NCBI GenBank assembly: GCA_023150835.1 | Contig: JAKLKB010000004.1 | Location: 93,301-157,300 of the forward strand | DNA from: Myxococcota bacterium | GTDB lineage: Bacteria; Myxococcota_C; UBA6777 | Length of the DNA: 64,000 nt | Direction of reading: 5' to 3' | Part shown: positions 26,601 to 34,222 of the stretch, piece by piece | Position numbering within the stretch: position 1 is the first letter of the stretch | Layout: the number at the start of each line of letters is the position of its first letter | Program-made: the position numbers and the translations under genes | Notes under the pieces: generated by a model | Database searches by the model: none | The model's input: only the letters and a program-made list of their open reading frames with translations | What the model was told of the DNA's origin: nothing

Positions 26601-27560
26601 AAAACCTGTTGTCGGCCCTTGGCTTCCAGAAAAGCCCGCCATCTGTCCTTGACTGGTCGAAAGAGCTGCCATCTGCCCTTGACTTGCAGAAAGAGCAGCA
26701 CGGCTTGGCACCGTCGAGAGGCGAGCAGAAGTCCCCGCAGCGTGAGAGGCTCCGGCTTTTGTTTGGCGCAACGCCCGTTCTCGGCGATAACGCGTGTCTC
26801 GTTTGATCAAGGTGAAAGCGAAAAGTCCCGAACGAACGGCATCTTCGAGATGCTGTTCTTGTTTGGCGACGTTTGGATCAACCGATCCCTGCATCGCTTC
26901 TGACGGTGCTTCGGGCGACTGTGCGTTCGGCTGTTCGAGCGCTTCCAAAAATTCGGGGGCCAGTTGCTCATCTTCAAGCCCCAGTTCTTTCAACAACGAA
27001 TCGCGATCCATCGATGCCATGATCTCGCGCACAGACAGCTTGTCGCGCACCTGCTCGCTGGCGTGTCGAGTGACGACTTGCCGATTCAACTGAAGGTGCG
27101 GAAAATGCGACTGTTGCAGATCGACACGAAAGGAAGCATCGTCGTCTTCGACATCTTGGCGGCTGATAAAACGCAACCACTCGGCAAATTCTTGAACCTG
27201 TGTCGTTCGATCGTACACCACCGTCTTGACACCACGCGCAACAAAGATCTTGGCGAGTTCTTGTGCAAGCCGAGACTCGGCGACGTTGCGCGGAACAGGC
27301 TCGCCGTTGAATTCGATGTTGTCCGATGCAAAGTTCAAGACCAATTGCCCAAGCGAGTCACACAACGCCCCCATCCCACGCGCAAAACGTTCGACGCTGC
27401 GCTGGATCATCTGGTTTCCGGGCGGGTACATCCGAAACGCATTGATCACGGCGCGCAACAGTCGCACTAGCTCGATAGAGTCCGCAATACGGGGCTTTGC
27501 GAGGTCTTGAAGATGGATGACTTGTGCGTCGACTTGGAGCAGGCCCTGTTGCGTACTCAT
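23622..27560 (-). CDS. Large tail-anchored helical repeat protein
   Basis: 1312 aa from ATG 27560, whose ATGA overlaps the stop of the upstream pseudokinase gene, implying translational coupling. The N-terminal 200 residues (IELVRLLRAVINAFRMYPPGNQMI-x-x-SVERF) resemble the start of HEAT/TPR regulatory proteins seen in myxobacteria. A 400-residue linker rich in Ser, Gly and Gln carries SGSQGQ-like repeats (26570-26700). Residues about 650-1150 are helical and look HEAT-like (FFDHHPPSLEMWQIFCDLARS; ARALLAELAPESLPLCARFL). A Pro/Ala segment precedes one C-terminal membrane helix (LGLGAVFLLLIFLVYVYLSG). It is probably a cytoplasmic scaffold anchored at the membrane (inference). Confidence 0.75.
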   Translation of the reverse strand: MSTQQGLLQVDAQVIHLQDLAKPRIADSIELVRLLRAVINAFRMYPPGNQMIQRSVERFARGMGALCDSLGQLVLNFASDNIEFNGEPVPRNVAESRLAQELAKIFVARGVKTVVYDRTTQVQEFAEWLRFISRQDVEDDDASFRVDLQQSHFPHLQLNRQVVTRHASEQVRDKLSVREIMASMDRDSLLKELGLEDEQLAPEFLEALEQPNAQSPEAPSEAMQGSVDPNVAKQEQHLEDAVRSGLFAFTLIKRDTRYRRERALRQTKAGASHAAGTSARLSTVPSRAALSASQGQMAALSTSQGQMAGFSGSQGPTTGFSGSQGQAPSARPFSSGSGMQAPPKGLEVLEGMPVSEDISLPRSGSRGLLEVLSEGIAGPQNKRTMEKEAAAPAPLQPFFEGSGAPLPWQGEMPAKAGGVLHTQGVTSVPIPLDPSQFLPNELFADIPPAQAESGFAAEESAAADPMLDALSNAMAQRQDLFSAKGPQGIGGVGEPLQLPSLSELLAAAERDTRAAQEQEMSVEAAEALARLLTWQEQLAQALRTAQPQPAQQGQNSRSLDRSGGVPSVVVAPAASDVAARSGSAETADPLQITGHRVDASTHSVEMFDVTRQGEESMSIAGVDVSGSQQDFGGFVDVTASLDHLSASDARSMVESRGATPTGQGLVVEAHASGYAAPLPSFDDIDWNQAANVPLDRWPKSLRIEEIVRSQRFGELMQQPNFPRYVQASLRGLQTYAASQRDPKHLVAPVTQQTIQEDLSRFGEAVGQIQEDALRKQFVLGVLQQIAALDESLIAQYWLQASSSDAFGKAVRRGLLRVLSPDTIQHVQRDLITKIQDSPNRELLESALSLSKDIVDAQLQTTDWRSVRQMVSFLEKIAQENPSRRIQLSLREMLGHLKTRHRMTHILREGMHPHGEEARALLAELAPESLPLCARFLIKSPEGPLREQQAEIFAQVALRADKARVASAFHIIFEYFDHHPPSLEMWQIFCDLARSCAPDILESMILDHLQYEQSPRSFHLWVTQALLHPSPRLQWWLDQCLRQRALAFIPFIEEMVFSAWARTQGFDASGFLRSEIFHANRPAAQRHHAVWMIGCLPPEEGRALFEEALFSPAASMLGEKLRFQLMYTLWQRGHGVWRRTMMQKLLADESPMIRFVAQALLQQHAPQHKPAGGGILPPDEILLAPVEVLSKIPLFQPMPPGAYTQEAQKIAPRSSAQTSPAAAGRPAASAGGRSPVVAGTPPPPSASLASPSRPSAGHPTTPSKTGEKRSLAAEKARNPAASGPEISGGIKALGLGAVFLLLIFLVYVYLSGP

Positions 27561-29644
27561 CGCCCCTCCTTCTTTTGGTGCGACTTGCCTTTCTTGCGGC
27601 GAATTTTGTTCGGACGCTTTCGGCTTTTTGGACGGCGTTTTTTGGCCCGCGAACGGGGAAAAGAAGAACGGCGCTTGAGTCGACGGCGTATCGGCTTTTT
27701 TCGCCTTTTTGCGGACTCAACCGCAGGTTCGTTTGCGTCATTCGTGGAATCACGCTCCCGACTAGGCAAAGCTCGGTTCTCTGTAGGCTCATCGCGTCGG
27801 GCCGGCGCTTCGCCTGGTGGCAAAGGACGAGCTGCCGAAGGTACGATCGCTTTATTCGTCCGCATATCGGGTGGAATCAAACGCCGACGCGGTACAGCAA
27901 CAGATTCATCTGTCGTACCCGAGCGCAGATACCAGCCGATCAAAGCCGTCAGTCCAAGCAACACCACCAAAAGGCCAACGATGGCCCGCCACGCCCTTCT
28001 TTTTGTAGAAGCTCTCTTCTCAGAAATCGCGTTCATCTCGATATCATCGAGATCTTGTGACCTCGGCGAAGCATGATGCAAAGAAGCATCAGGGGGAGAA
28101 AGCTTGCGCCCCTTTTCTTCGGGGCCTTGCTGGATCTGTGCAAGGCCGGGCAGTCGGGCCTCTAATTCGGAAAGAGACAAGATCTCCTTGGCTGCCAACG
28201 CCTGCACACTTTGACTCTTGTTGCCCGCCCCTTTCTCCGCCATCTCTTGCGTTAAAGCGCGGAAACGACCCGTACGCTGTGCCCCTGAAGCCTCGCCTAA
28301 CCGCCCAAGACGCGCCATCGCTTGACGCGCACGCTGCGCATCGGGGATCTGCTCGACCAACCCACGCGACAACGCCGAGGAGCCGCTGCGCTGCATGTGA
28401 AACGACAACAGATCCACCCATGCCCCTTCTTCTCGTAGCTTTTTCTGACTCGCCTCCGAGATCGCCCCCTCCCCAAAAGTCCCCAACGCACCTCGATCGA
28501 TCCAACCATCCAACTGCGCACGCAACGATGCCGGAACATAGGGCAATATCAACTGCCACGCTTCGAGATGATCCGCCATCCCGAACAGTCCCAAACGCCC
28601 GCCCCCCACAGCGTGCGCCCTGTCTGGAGGCAACTCACGCGGGATCTCCACAGGGATCTCCGCAACGATCGGCGGCGTCCACAACGCAACCGCCTCTTGC
28701 CAACGCTCCAACACCTCTTGCATCGACGCGGGCCGATGAATCGGGTCTTTTTGCAACATCTGCTCAACCAATGTTTCCAACGCCTCAGGAAACGAGATCT
28801 GCGGCGCGATCTGCGACAGACGCGGAGGCTTCATCACCTCATGACGCTCACGCCAATCCAAATGCGGCTGCCGCTCCCGCTCTCGTTCCCCCCCCACCAT
28901 CGGCACATCCAAAGGATGTTGGCCTGTCAACATCTCAAACAACAACAGCCCCGATGTGTAGATATCGCTCCGATGATCCGATGGTTCCGCACCACGCACT
29001 TGCTCTGGAGACCGATACTTCAAGCCAAACGAACCGCTACAACAAGCGATCATCTCCGCCGTCTCACGCCCAATCCAACGCGGCACACCAAACCAACCCA
29101 CCCGCACCTCAGACCAACCCCGACCCGACGGCCACCACAGCGCAGACGGACTCAAATAACCATGCGCAAGCCCCTTGCGATGCGAAAAATGCAACGCCTC
29201 ACAAAAAGACGGCCACAGCTTCACGATCTGCTCCCGCGACAAGGCCCCCCAACTCCCCATCATCGACCGCAAACTATGCCCCAAACAAGCCTCAGACACC
29301 ACAAAACTACCCAACCCCTCTTCTTTTCCAACATGCAGCAGCGACAAGATGTGCGGATGTTGCAACGTCGCAGCAACCCGAATCTCTCGCTCGAAACGCT
29401 CTTCCACTTCGCTGTCGGTACTGACTTGATAAGGATACAAACGCACCCACACGCGCTGATGACGCGCACGATCCACCGCCCCATACACCAACCCCAACGC
29501 CTCTTCAGCGATCCACTTCTCTAAATAAAATCGCCCCTCCAACAACCGCCCCGCATGGACGCCACGTTGGGCCTCGTCTTCTCCGACGGCCCGCCCTTCC
29601 CGTCCTTTCTCCTGAGAAAAAGAACCCTGTTGCAATACACTCAT
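27557..29644 (-). CDS. Membrane-anchored Ser/Thr pseudokinase
   Basis: 695 aa from ATG 29644; starts further upstream (to 29791) cannot be excluded. Residues 33-310 are a protein-kinase fold with catalytic residues replaced. The VAIK lysine is Arg68 (VWVRLYPY). HRDxKxxN is HGYLSPSALW (161-170), so the Asp is Tyr163 and the Lys is Ser165. DFG is WFG (184-186). The scaffold is kept: SPEQ, SDIYTSGLLLFEMLTG, RPASMQEVLERW. Then follow a helical region, one membrane helix (IVGLLVVLLGLTALIGWYL) and a strongly basic Arg/Lys C-terminus. Without Lys and both Asp it should not phosphorylate. It probably acts as a scaffold with the coupled downstream protein. Confidence 0.85.
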   Translation of the reverse strand: MSVLQQGSFSQEKGREGRAVGEDEAQRGVHAGRLLEGRFYLEKWIAEEALGLVYGAVDRARHQRVWVRLYPYQVSTDSEVEERFEREIRVAATLQHPHILSLLHVGKEEGLGSFVVSEACLGHSLRSMMGSWGALSREQIVKLWPSFCEALHFSHRKGLAHGYLSPSALWWPSGRGWSEVRVGWFGVPRWIGRETAEMIACCSGSFGLKYRSPEQVRGAEPSDHRSDIYTSGLLLFEMLTGQHPLDVPMVGGERERERQPHLDWRERHEVMKPPRLSQIAPQISFPEALETLVEQMLQKDPIHRPASMQEVLERWQEAVALWTPPIVAEIPVEIPRELPPDRAHAVGGGRLGLFGMADHLEAWQLILPYVPASLRAQLDGWIDRGALGTFGEGAISEASQKKLREEGAWVDLLSFHMQRSGSSALSRGLVEQIPDAQRARQAMARLGRLGEASGAQRTGRFRALTQEMAEKGAGNKSQSVQALAAKEILSLSELEARLPGLAQIQQGPEEKGRKLSPPDASLHHASPRSQDLDDIEMNAISEKRASTKRRAWRAIVGLLVVLLGLTALIGWYLRSGTTDESVAVPRRRLIPPDMRTNKAIVPSAARPLPPGEAPARRDEPTENRALPSRERDSTNDANEPAVESAKRRKKPIRRRLKRRSSFPRSRAKKRRPKSRKRPNKIRRKKGKSHQKKEGR

Positions 29645-29885
29645 ACCGAACGTCCCGTGAAGGTGGGCCACTTCGCCTTCTCTCTCTCGTATGCCCCAAC
29701 GCATCGAAACGTAGCCCTTGCTTCGCTGCGGCGCGGCATCCTCTCCGCATCCAGATCTTCCAAGCAAACCACAGGTCAACCACCAAAGCAAGGTTTCCTT
29801 TCTCTCCCCCTTGTCACGCTATCCCCTCCCGCACTAGCATCACTCTCTCTTGCGTTATTTCACCTTCCACCTTGTGAGCGACACC

Positions 29886-31079
29886 ATGCCATCTTCCGAT
29901 CTCGAAGCACTTCCTGCCTCTCTCTCCGAAGCCATCCATGCCGTCGCCAAAGACCCCGCTTCTCTCGATGAACGCACGGCCCTCGCCGCCCTCCTCCAAT
30001 CCAAGGCCCACCCCCAAGCCAACGCGGCTTGGGAAGCCGTCGCTTTTCTTGCCGCTGCTCGCGGCGAGTTCTTCCACAGCCTTTTGCTCACCCGCCTACA
30101 CCTCGACGACGAACAGCAGCGCCGCGTCCTTCAAACCATCCTCCCTTACTTTCTCGCCCCCCCTTCCGACAACACCGCCCCTTGGAATCCTCAACTCCCC
30201 CCCCTCTCTCTCCAGATCCCTCCCTCTCCCTCCGCTCAACTCGCTCTCGCCTTTCAACTGATCCGCGACCTCAAAGGCGTCAAACTCACCGCAGCCCTCC
30301 CCAAACCTGCCTTGGCGATCTTTAGCGACCTCCCCGAAAAACTCCTGCTCCATCTCCTCCGAAAAATGGAAGCCGTCCCTCTCCTCGAAGGCGATCACCT
30401 CCTTCAACAGGGCCAAAATGAACAAGCCTGCTACCTCCTCACTCACGGACGGGTTCGCCTCTTTCAGCGCCGAAACAACGGCCAAGAGATCCCTCTCTCT
30501 CGCCTCCGCGCACCCGCCTTACTCGGAGCCGCCTCTCTGCTCACCACTTCTCCCCACCGTATCACTCTCTCCGCCGACGAACCCTCGATCGCATGGCGCA
30601 TCGACCTCGCTCTGTTCACCTCCCTCGCACAACGACACCAAGTCCTCGTTCATAAACTTCGCAGCTTTGTCCGCGAATATCTCCAAACACTTCTTCTTCG
30701 CTTTTACCCACAACTCATGTCTTTGTCTGAACCCGAACGAGATCTGTTATTACAAACCTTTTTGCTTCAATCCATCGAACCCAACGGAACCATCCTCCAA
30801 CAAGGAGCCCCCTCTCCCGGCCTCTTTATCCCCGCCTACGGCGAAGCTCTGGTCTTTACCTCCCAAGGCGGGGCCATGCAAGTCTGGGTGGCCGAACTCC
30901 CCGAAGGCGATATCTGCGGCGCACGCGCCTTTTGGCAACAAACCCCCTCCCCCTACACCATCCTCATGCCCGAAGGTGGCTTTGTCTTTCACCTCGGCTC
31001 CCGCGAACTTCAACTCCTCCAACAACAAGCCCCCAACCTCTTCCACAAACTCTCCGAACTCCGACAACTCCCCTACTGA
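29886..31079 (+). CDS. Protein with two cyclic-nucleotide-binding-type domains
   Basis: 397 aa from ATG 29886; TTG 29850 in frame is also possible. Residues about 1-90 are helical (PASLSEAIHAVAKDPASLDERTALAALL). A cNMP-binding fold follows at about 140-250 (FSDLPEKLLLHLLRKMEAVPLLEGDHLLQQGQNEQACYLLTHGRVRLF). A second at about 270-390 (FYPQLMSLSEPERDLLLQTFLL, NGTILQQGAPSPGLFIPAYGEALV). Neither has the full R-x-A phosphate-binding cassette of cAMP-binding proteins, so ligand binding is doubtful. No DNA-binding helix-turn-helix is present. Divergent from the pseudokinase gene; a role in the same signalling module is inferred. Confidence 0.75.
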   Translation: MPSSDLEALPASLSEAIHAVAKDPASLDERTALAALLQSKAHPQANAAWEAVAFLAAARGEFFHSLLLTRLHLDDEQQRRVLQTILPYFLAPPSDNTAPWNPQLPPLSLQIPPSPSAQLALAFQLIRDLKGVKLTAALPKPALAIFSDLPEKLLLHLLRKMEAVPLLEGDHLLQQGQNEQACYLLTHGRVRLFQRRNNGQEIPLSRLRAPALLGAASLLTTSPHRITLSADEPSIAWRIDLALFTSLAQRHQVLVHKLRSFVREYLQTLLLRFYPQLMSLSEPERDLLLQTFLLQSIEPNGTILQQGAPSPGLFIPAYGEALVFTSQGGAMQVWVAELPEGDICGARAFWQQTPSPYTILMPEGGFVFHLGSRELQLLQQQAPNLFHKLSELRQLPY

Positions 31080-31153
31080 GAGGACTTACGCAGTTCGATA
31101 CGAAAAAGGCCCATGTTCGGGCGCGGGCGGTTCGCGAACCGCCCCTACAACGG
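31080..31153 (+). repeat. Family B terminal fragment
   Basis: It starts AGGACTTACGCAGTT, identical to the family B inverted end, one base after the preceding stop codon. It continues AAAAAGGCCCATGTTCGGGC before diverging into the small palindrome GGGCGGTTCGCGAACCGCCC. Confidence 0.55.
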
Positions 31154-31202
31154 GTTGATTCTTCACGCTTTCCCTTTTCAACTCCGACAACTCCCCTACT
31201 GA

Positions 31203-31315
31203 TACGGGATCCGAAAGATCTGCGATCGTCGGATCGTGCGTAAACGCCCTGCTATCGGGCAGCCACTTGTGGCTGCACCTACCTCTTTACGATCACACAA
31301 CGGGCGGATTTTGTA
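31203..31315 (-). repeat. Family A element, reverse
   Basis: Ends TACGGGATCCG and CGGATTTTGTA; core CGGGCAGCCACTTGTGGCTGCACC. It lies between the convergent cNMP-domain and sigma-factor genes. Confidence 0.8.
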
Positions 31316-31340
31316 GAACGCACCCTACACCTCCAAAGCT

Positions 31341-32285
31341 TCAGTCCGATGTATCCTGCTCCTGCAATGAAGTATCCGAATCTCCCGTCTCTTCGGACTT
31401 TAACAAACGGTGCAGACTCAGATCCAAGCGGCTGCGGATCATCTCCATCAAGCTGTCGAATTCTTCTTGCGGCAGTTTTAGCCGCGCCAACAGCGCATCG
31501 CGTGTGCGTGCAAGCAAGACCTCTCGCGCACGAGCGATCCGACGTGCAGCTGTCGCCCGATGGATGTGATAGATCGCCCCGATCTGATCGATCGAAAGAC
31601 CTGCGATCAGGTTTTGCCGCAGCAGATTCCGCTCGCCGCTGCTCAACGATCGCATCGCCTCCTCGAAAGCTTCTTTGAACTGGTTTCGATACTCACGCTT
31701 CAAAAAGTCCAACTCGACATCGGTTTGCAGGTCAGGAGCGTTCATCAACCGATCATCGTCCGCCCCATGCTCGCGTTTTTGCTGCGCACCGCTACGCACA
31801 CAATCCAAAAAAGTCCGCGTGGCGGTCACCCGCAACCAACTGTGAAACGGCCCTTGTCCCGCATAATGCCGAATCCGCGCATCTCGCTGCGGTGTATCCA
31901 CAAATAACTTTTCGCGCAAGATCTGGAGCAGATCTTCTTCGGGATGTGCTTGACTCGCAAAACGCCTTGCGATCTGACGCACCATCGAAGCGTGTTGGCG
32001 CTCCAACATCTCGATGGCTTCGGCGTCTTGTTGGGTACAAGCAAAGGCAAGATACAGATCCGAAGCATACAACCGAGAAAACCACGCATCCAAGGGCATA
32101 TTCGACGCATGGCTCACATAACTCTGCGCCAAATGCCTCACAAACGCCGAAGAATCCATAAGGATCGTTGGCCAACATTGCTGCGCTTGCTGCATATGCC
32201 CTTGCAGGCGCGCTTCGAGATCAAAGATGGCTTGGGCTTGCTTGCCTAAGGTAGGACCGAGAGCTTGCACAAAGATTTCTTGCAT
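31341..32285 (-). CDS. RNA polymerase sigma-70 (ECF-like) factor
   Basis: 314 aa from ATG 32285, with CGGAG upstream; GTG 32324 is a weaker alternative. The first 120 residues are family-specific. Region 2 is at about 130-190 (RFASQAHPEEDLLQILREKLF, GPFHSWLRVTATRTFLDCVR). Region 4 is at about 225-285 (AMRSLSSGERNLLRQNLIAGLSIDQIGAIYHIHRATAARRIARAR), a good helix-turn-helix. The arrangement resembles the long ECF-type sigma factors of myxobacteria that pair with Ser/Thr kinases. It is divergent from a kinase gene carrying an anti-sigma-type zinc motif, so regulation by that kinase is likely (inference). The C-terminus is acidic and rich in Ser/Thr. Confidence 0.85.
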   Translation of the reverse strand: MQEIFVQALGPTLGKQAQAIFDLEARLQGHMQQAQQCWPTILMDSSAFVRHLAQSYVSHASNMPLDAWFSRLYASDLYLAFACTQQDAEAIEMLERQHASMVRQIARRFASQAHPEEDLLQILREKLFVDTPQRDARIRHYAGQGPFHSWLRVTATRTFLDCVRSGAQQKREHGADDDRLMNAPDLQTDVELDFLKREYRNQFKEAFEEAMRSLSSGERNLLRQNLIAGLSIDQIGAIYHIHRATAARRIARAREVLLARTRDALLARLKLPQEEFDSLMEMIRSRLDLSLHRLLKSEETGDSDTSLQEQDTSD

Positions 32286-32337
32286 CCAATACTCCGAGAG
32301 ATCCGCGCAATACAAAACAACCACACCAAAACAGTCA

Positions 32338-32449
32338 TACGCGATCCGAGTGATGTGTACACAAAGGAGAGTACCTAGACGCCCGATTATAGGGCATCCC
32401 CCTGTGGCTACCCCTGCCTTTCACGATCGCACAACGGGCGGATCTCGTA
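32338..32449 (-). repeat. Family A element, reverse, between sigma and kinase genes
   Basis: Ends TACGCGATCCG and CGGATCTCGTA. It sits 53 bp upstream of the sigma factor start and so inside the shared divergent promoter region. Flanks are TCA on both sides, compatible with a TA or TCA duplication. Confidence 0.83.
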
Positions 32450-32629
32450 TCACTCGCCAAACGCCGGGCACAGCGTTGCAAAAAAAACAGTCGCTCACGA
32501 AAGATGCGCCAGACGTCGTGTTGCGTTAAGATACCCCAGACCTTGCAGAAGCGAAAGATCGCAGCGCCAAACTCCACACCCTCGACGCTCGAAACGCTCG
32601 TTTCGCAAGATCCACACACGGAGGTCTGT

Positions 32630-34222
32630 ATGCCCGCACCAAAAAAGCCTTCGCTCCGACCTCTCGGACTCGAAAGCACAAACGAAGCCACGACCACACC
32701 ACAAGATCCACCCGCAACGCTCGAAACCACCGCATGGGGTGACTCGACCATGCGCGACGGCGAAACCGCCTCTGTCTTGCCCCCTCGCCAACAAGATCCA
32801 GACCTCACCTCACGAGATGCAGAATCCTCTGCTTCCCTTTGGACCGCAGCCTTGGGCGAACAAACCCTCCGCGAACAAGAAGAAACTTCCCGATCCTCTC
32901 GCCTCAAACGCAACGCAACCGACGCCTTGGGCGAACAAACCCTCCGCGAACAAGAAGAAACCCCATCCTCCCTGCTCTCTTTCTTCGATGCTGTGCCAAG
33001 ATCAGATTTAGCTCATATCTCTCCTTCCTTTAATTCTTTTTTTGATTCTTCTCCTATCCTTCAAATAATACAAGAAAAAAATACGAAATGCTCTTTTACA
33101 GATTGCCCAGACGAAAATCAATTCGTCGCGCTACTCCAAGGACAACTCAGCCCCCAAGAAGTCCAACACCTTGAAGAAGTGATGGATCGTTGCGTCTACT
33201 GCTCCGAACTGATGATCGAGATCGCACACACTCTGCAACCCCAAGAACCCCCTCCCGCACCTGAGCAACGCCCCCGCCAAATCGGGCGCTATCAACTCGA
33301 AAGGCTGCTTGGGGCGGGTGGGATGGGCGTTGTCTATGCCGCACAAGATCAAGAACTCCGACGCAAAGTCGCGATCAAACTCTTGCGCCCCGACGTCACC
33401 GATCCCGAACTACGCGAAGCCCACAAAGCAAGAATGATCCAAGAAGCCCGCCTATTGGCCTCTCTCTCTCACCCCCACATCCTCACCATCTACGAAGTCG
33501 GCACATGGAACGCACAGATCTTTCTCGCGATCCAATACGTCGATGGCGTCAACCTCCGCCAATGGCTCGACGACCACAATCCACCTTGGCACGAAGTCTT
33601 ACGTATGTTTTACGCCGTCGGCGAAGCCTTGATCGCCGCCCACGCCGCCGATATCATCCACCGTGATATCAAACCCGACAACATCCTCGTGTCTCGCAAC
33701 GGTAGCCTCTTCTTAACCGACTTCGGCCTCGCCCGTGTCTCCCAAACTACCCACCACTCGATCAGCGCTCTCCTCACCAAGTACCCCAACCTCGAAGAAC
33801 ACCGACTGACCGCTGTCGGAGACATCCTCGGTACTCCTGCTTATATGTCTCCCGAACATTTTCGTGGGCGCGGTGTAAGCAAACGCTCTGATCAATTTTC
33901 TTTTTGTGTCGCGCTCTACGAGGCATTGTACGGGATGCTTCCTTTTGGCGGTCACAACGTCCAGCAGATCATGGAAGCTGCCGAATCAGGCCGCCTCGAT
34001 ACACCTCGCCACTCCAGCGTCCCCCAAGCGATCTTTCGCGTCTTGCGCCGTGGACTACACCCCCTCCCTCGTGAACGTTTCGGCTCCATGCAAGAGCTAC
34101 TCGACGCCCTCCGCCAAGCCCAACATTCCACGCAGCAGCGCCGAAAGCTCCTTCCCATCGCCCTCATCGCGATCGTCTCCTTGCTCCTCTCCGCTGCTTT
34201 GTTTGCCTTCTTTCAGATCTGA
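32630..34222 (+). CDS. Ser/Thr protein kinase with anti-sigma-type zinc motif and C-terminal TM
   Basis: 530 aa from ATG 32630 behind GGAGGTCTGT. Residues 1-150 are a polar region with a 25-residue duplication (ALGEQTLREQEET twice). Residues about 165-200 carry CSFTDCPDENQFVALLQGQL and HLEEVMDRCVYCSEL. The H-x(6)-C-x-x-C pattern matches the zf-HC2 zinc-binding anti-sigma domain. A complete kinase domain follows: GAGGMGVVYAA, VAIKLL, IIHRDIKPDNIL, LTDFGLA, GTPAYMSPEHF. It should be active. One membrane helix ends the protein (LPIALIAIVSLLLSAALFAFF). With the divergent sigma factor it forms a probable kinase/anti-sigma and sigma pair. Confidence 0.9.
   Translation: MPAPKKPSLRPLGLESTNEATTTPQDPPATLETTAWGDSTMRDGETASVLPPRQQDPDLTSRDAESSASLWTAALGEQTLREQEETSRSSRLKRNATDALGEQTLREQEETPSSLLSFFDAVPRSDLAHISPSFNSFFDSSPILQIIQEKNTKCSFTDCPDENQFVALLQGQLSPQEVQHLEEVMDRCVYCSELMIEIAHTLQPQEPPPAPEQRPRQIGRYQLERLLGAGGMGVVYAAQDQELRRKVAIKLLRPDVTDPELREAHKARMIQEARLLASLSHPHILTIYEVGTWNAQIFLAIQYVDGVNLRQWLDDHNPPWHEVLRMFYAVGEALIAAHAADIIHRDIKPDNILVSRNGSLFLTDFGLARVSQTTHHSISALLTKYPNLEEHRLTAVGDILGTPAYMSPEHFRGRGVSKRSDQFSFCVALYEALYGMLPFGGHNVQQIMEAAESGRLDTPRHSSVPQAIFRVLRRGLHPLPRERFGSMQELLDALRQAQHSTQQRRKLLPIALIAIVSLLLSAALFAFFQI
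32849..32998 (+). repeat. 75-bp x 2 in-frame duplication in the kinase gene
   Basis: GCCTTGGGCGAACAAACCCT recurs at 32849 and 32924, giving two copies of a 25-residue unit in the disordered N-terminal region. Confidence 0.75.

Noticed and set aside
28057-29424. Long open frame on the plus strand across the pseudokinase gene
   Set aside because: It is antisense to a well-supported kinase-fold gene and has a His/Thr/Pro-rich composition typical of shadow frames in GC-rich DNA.
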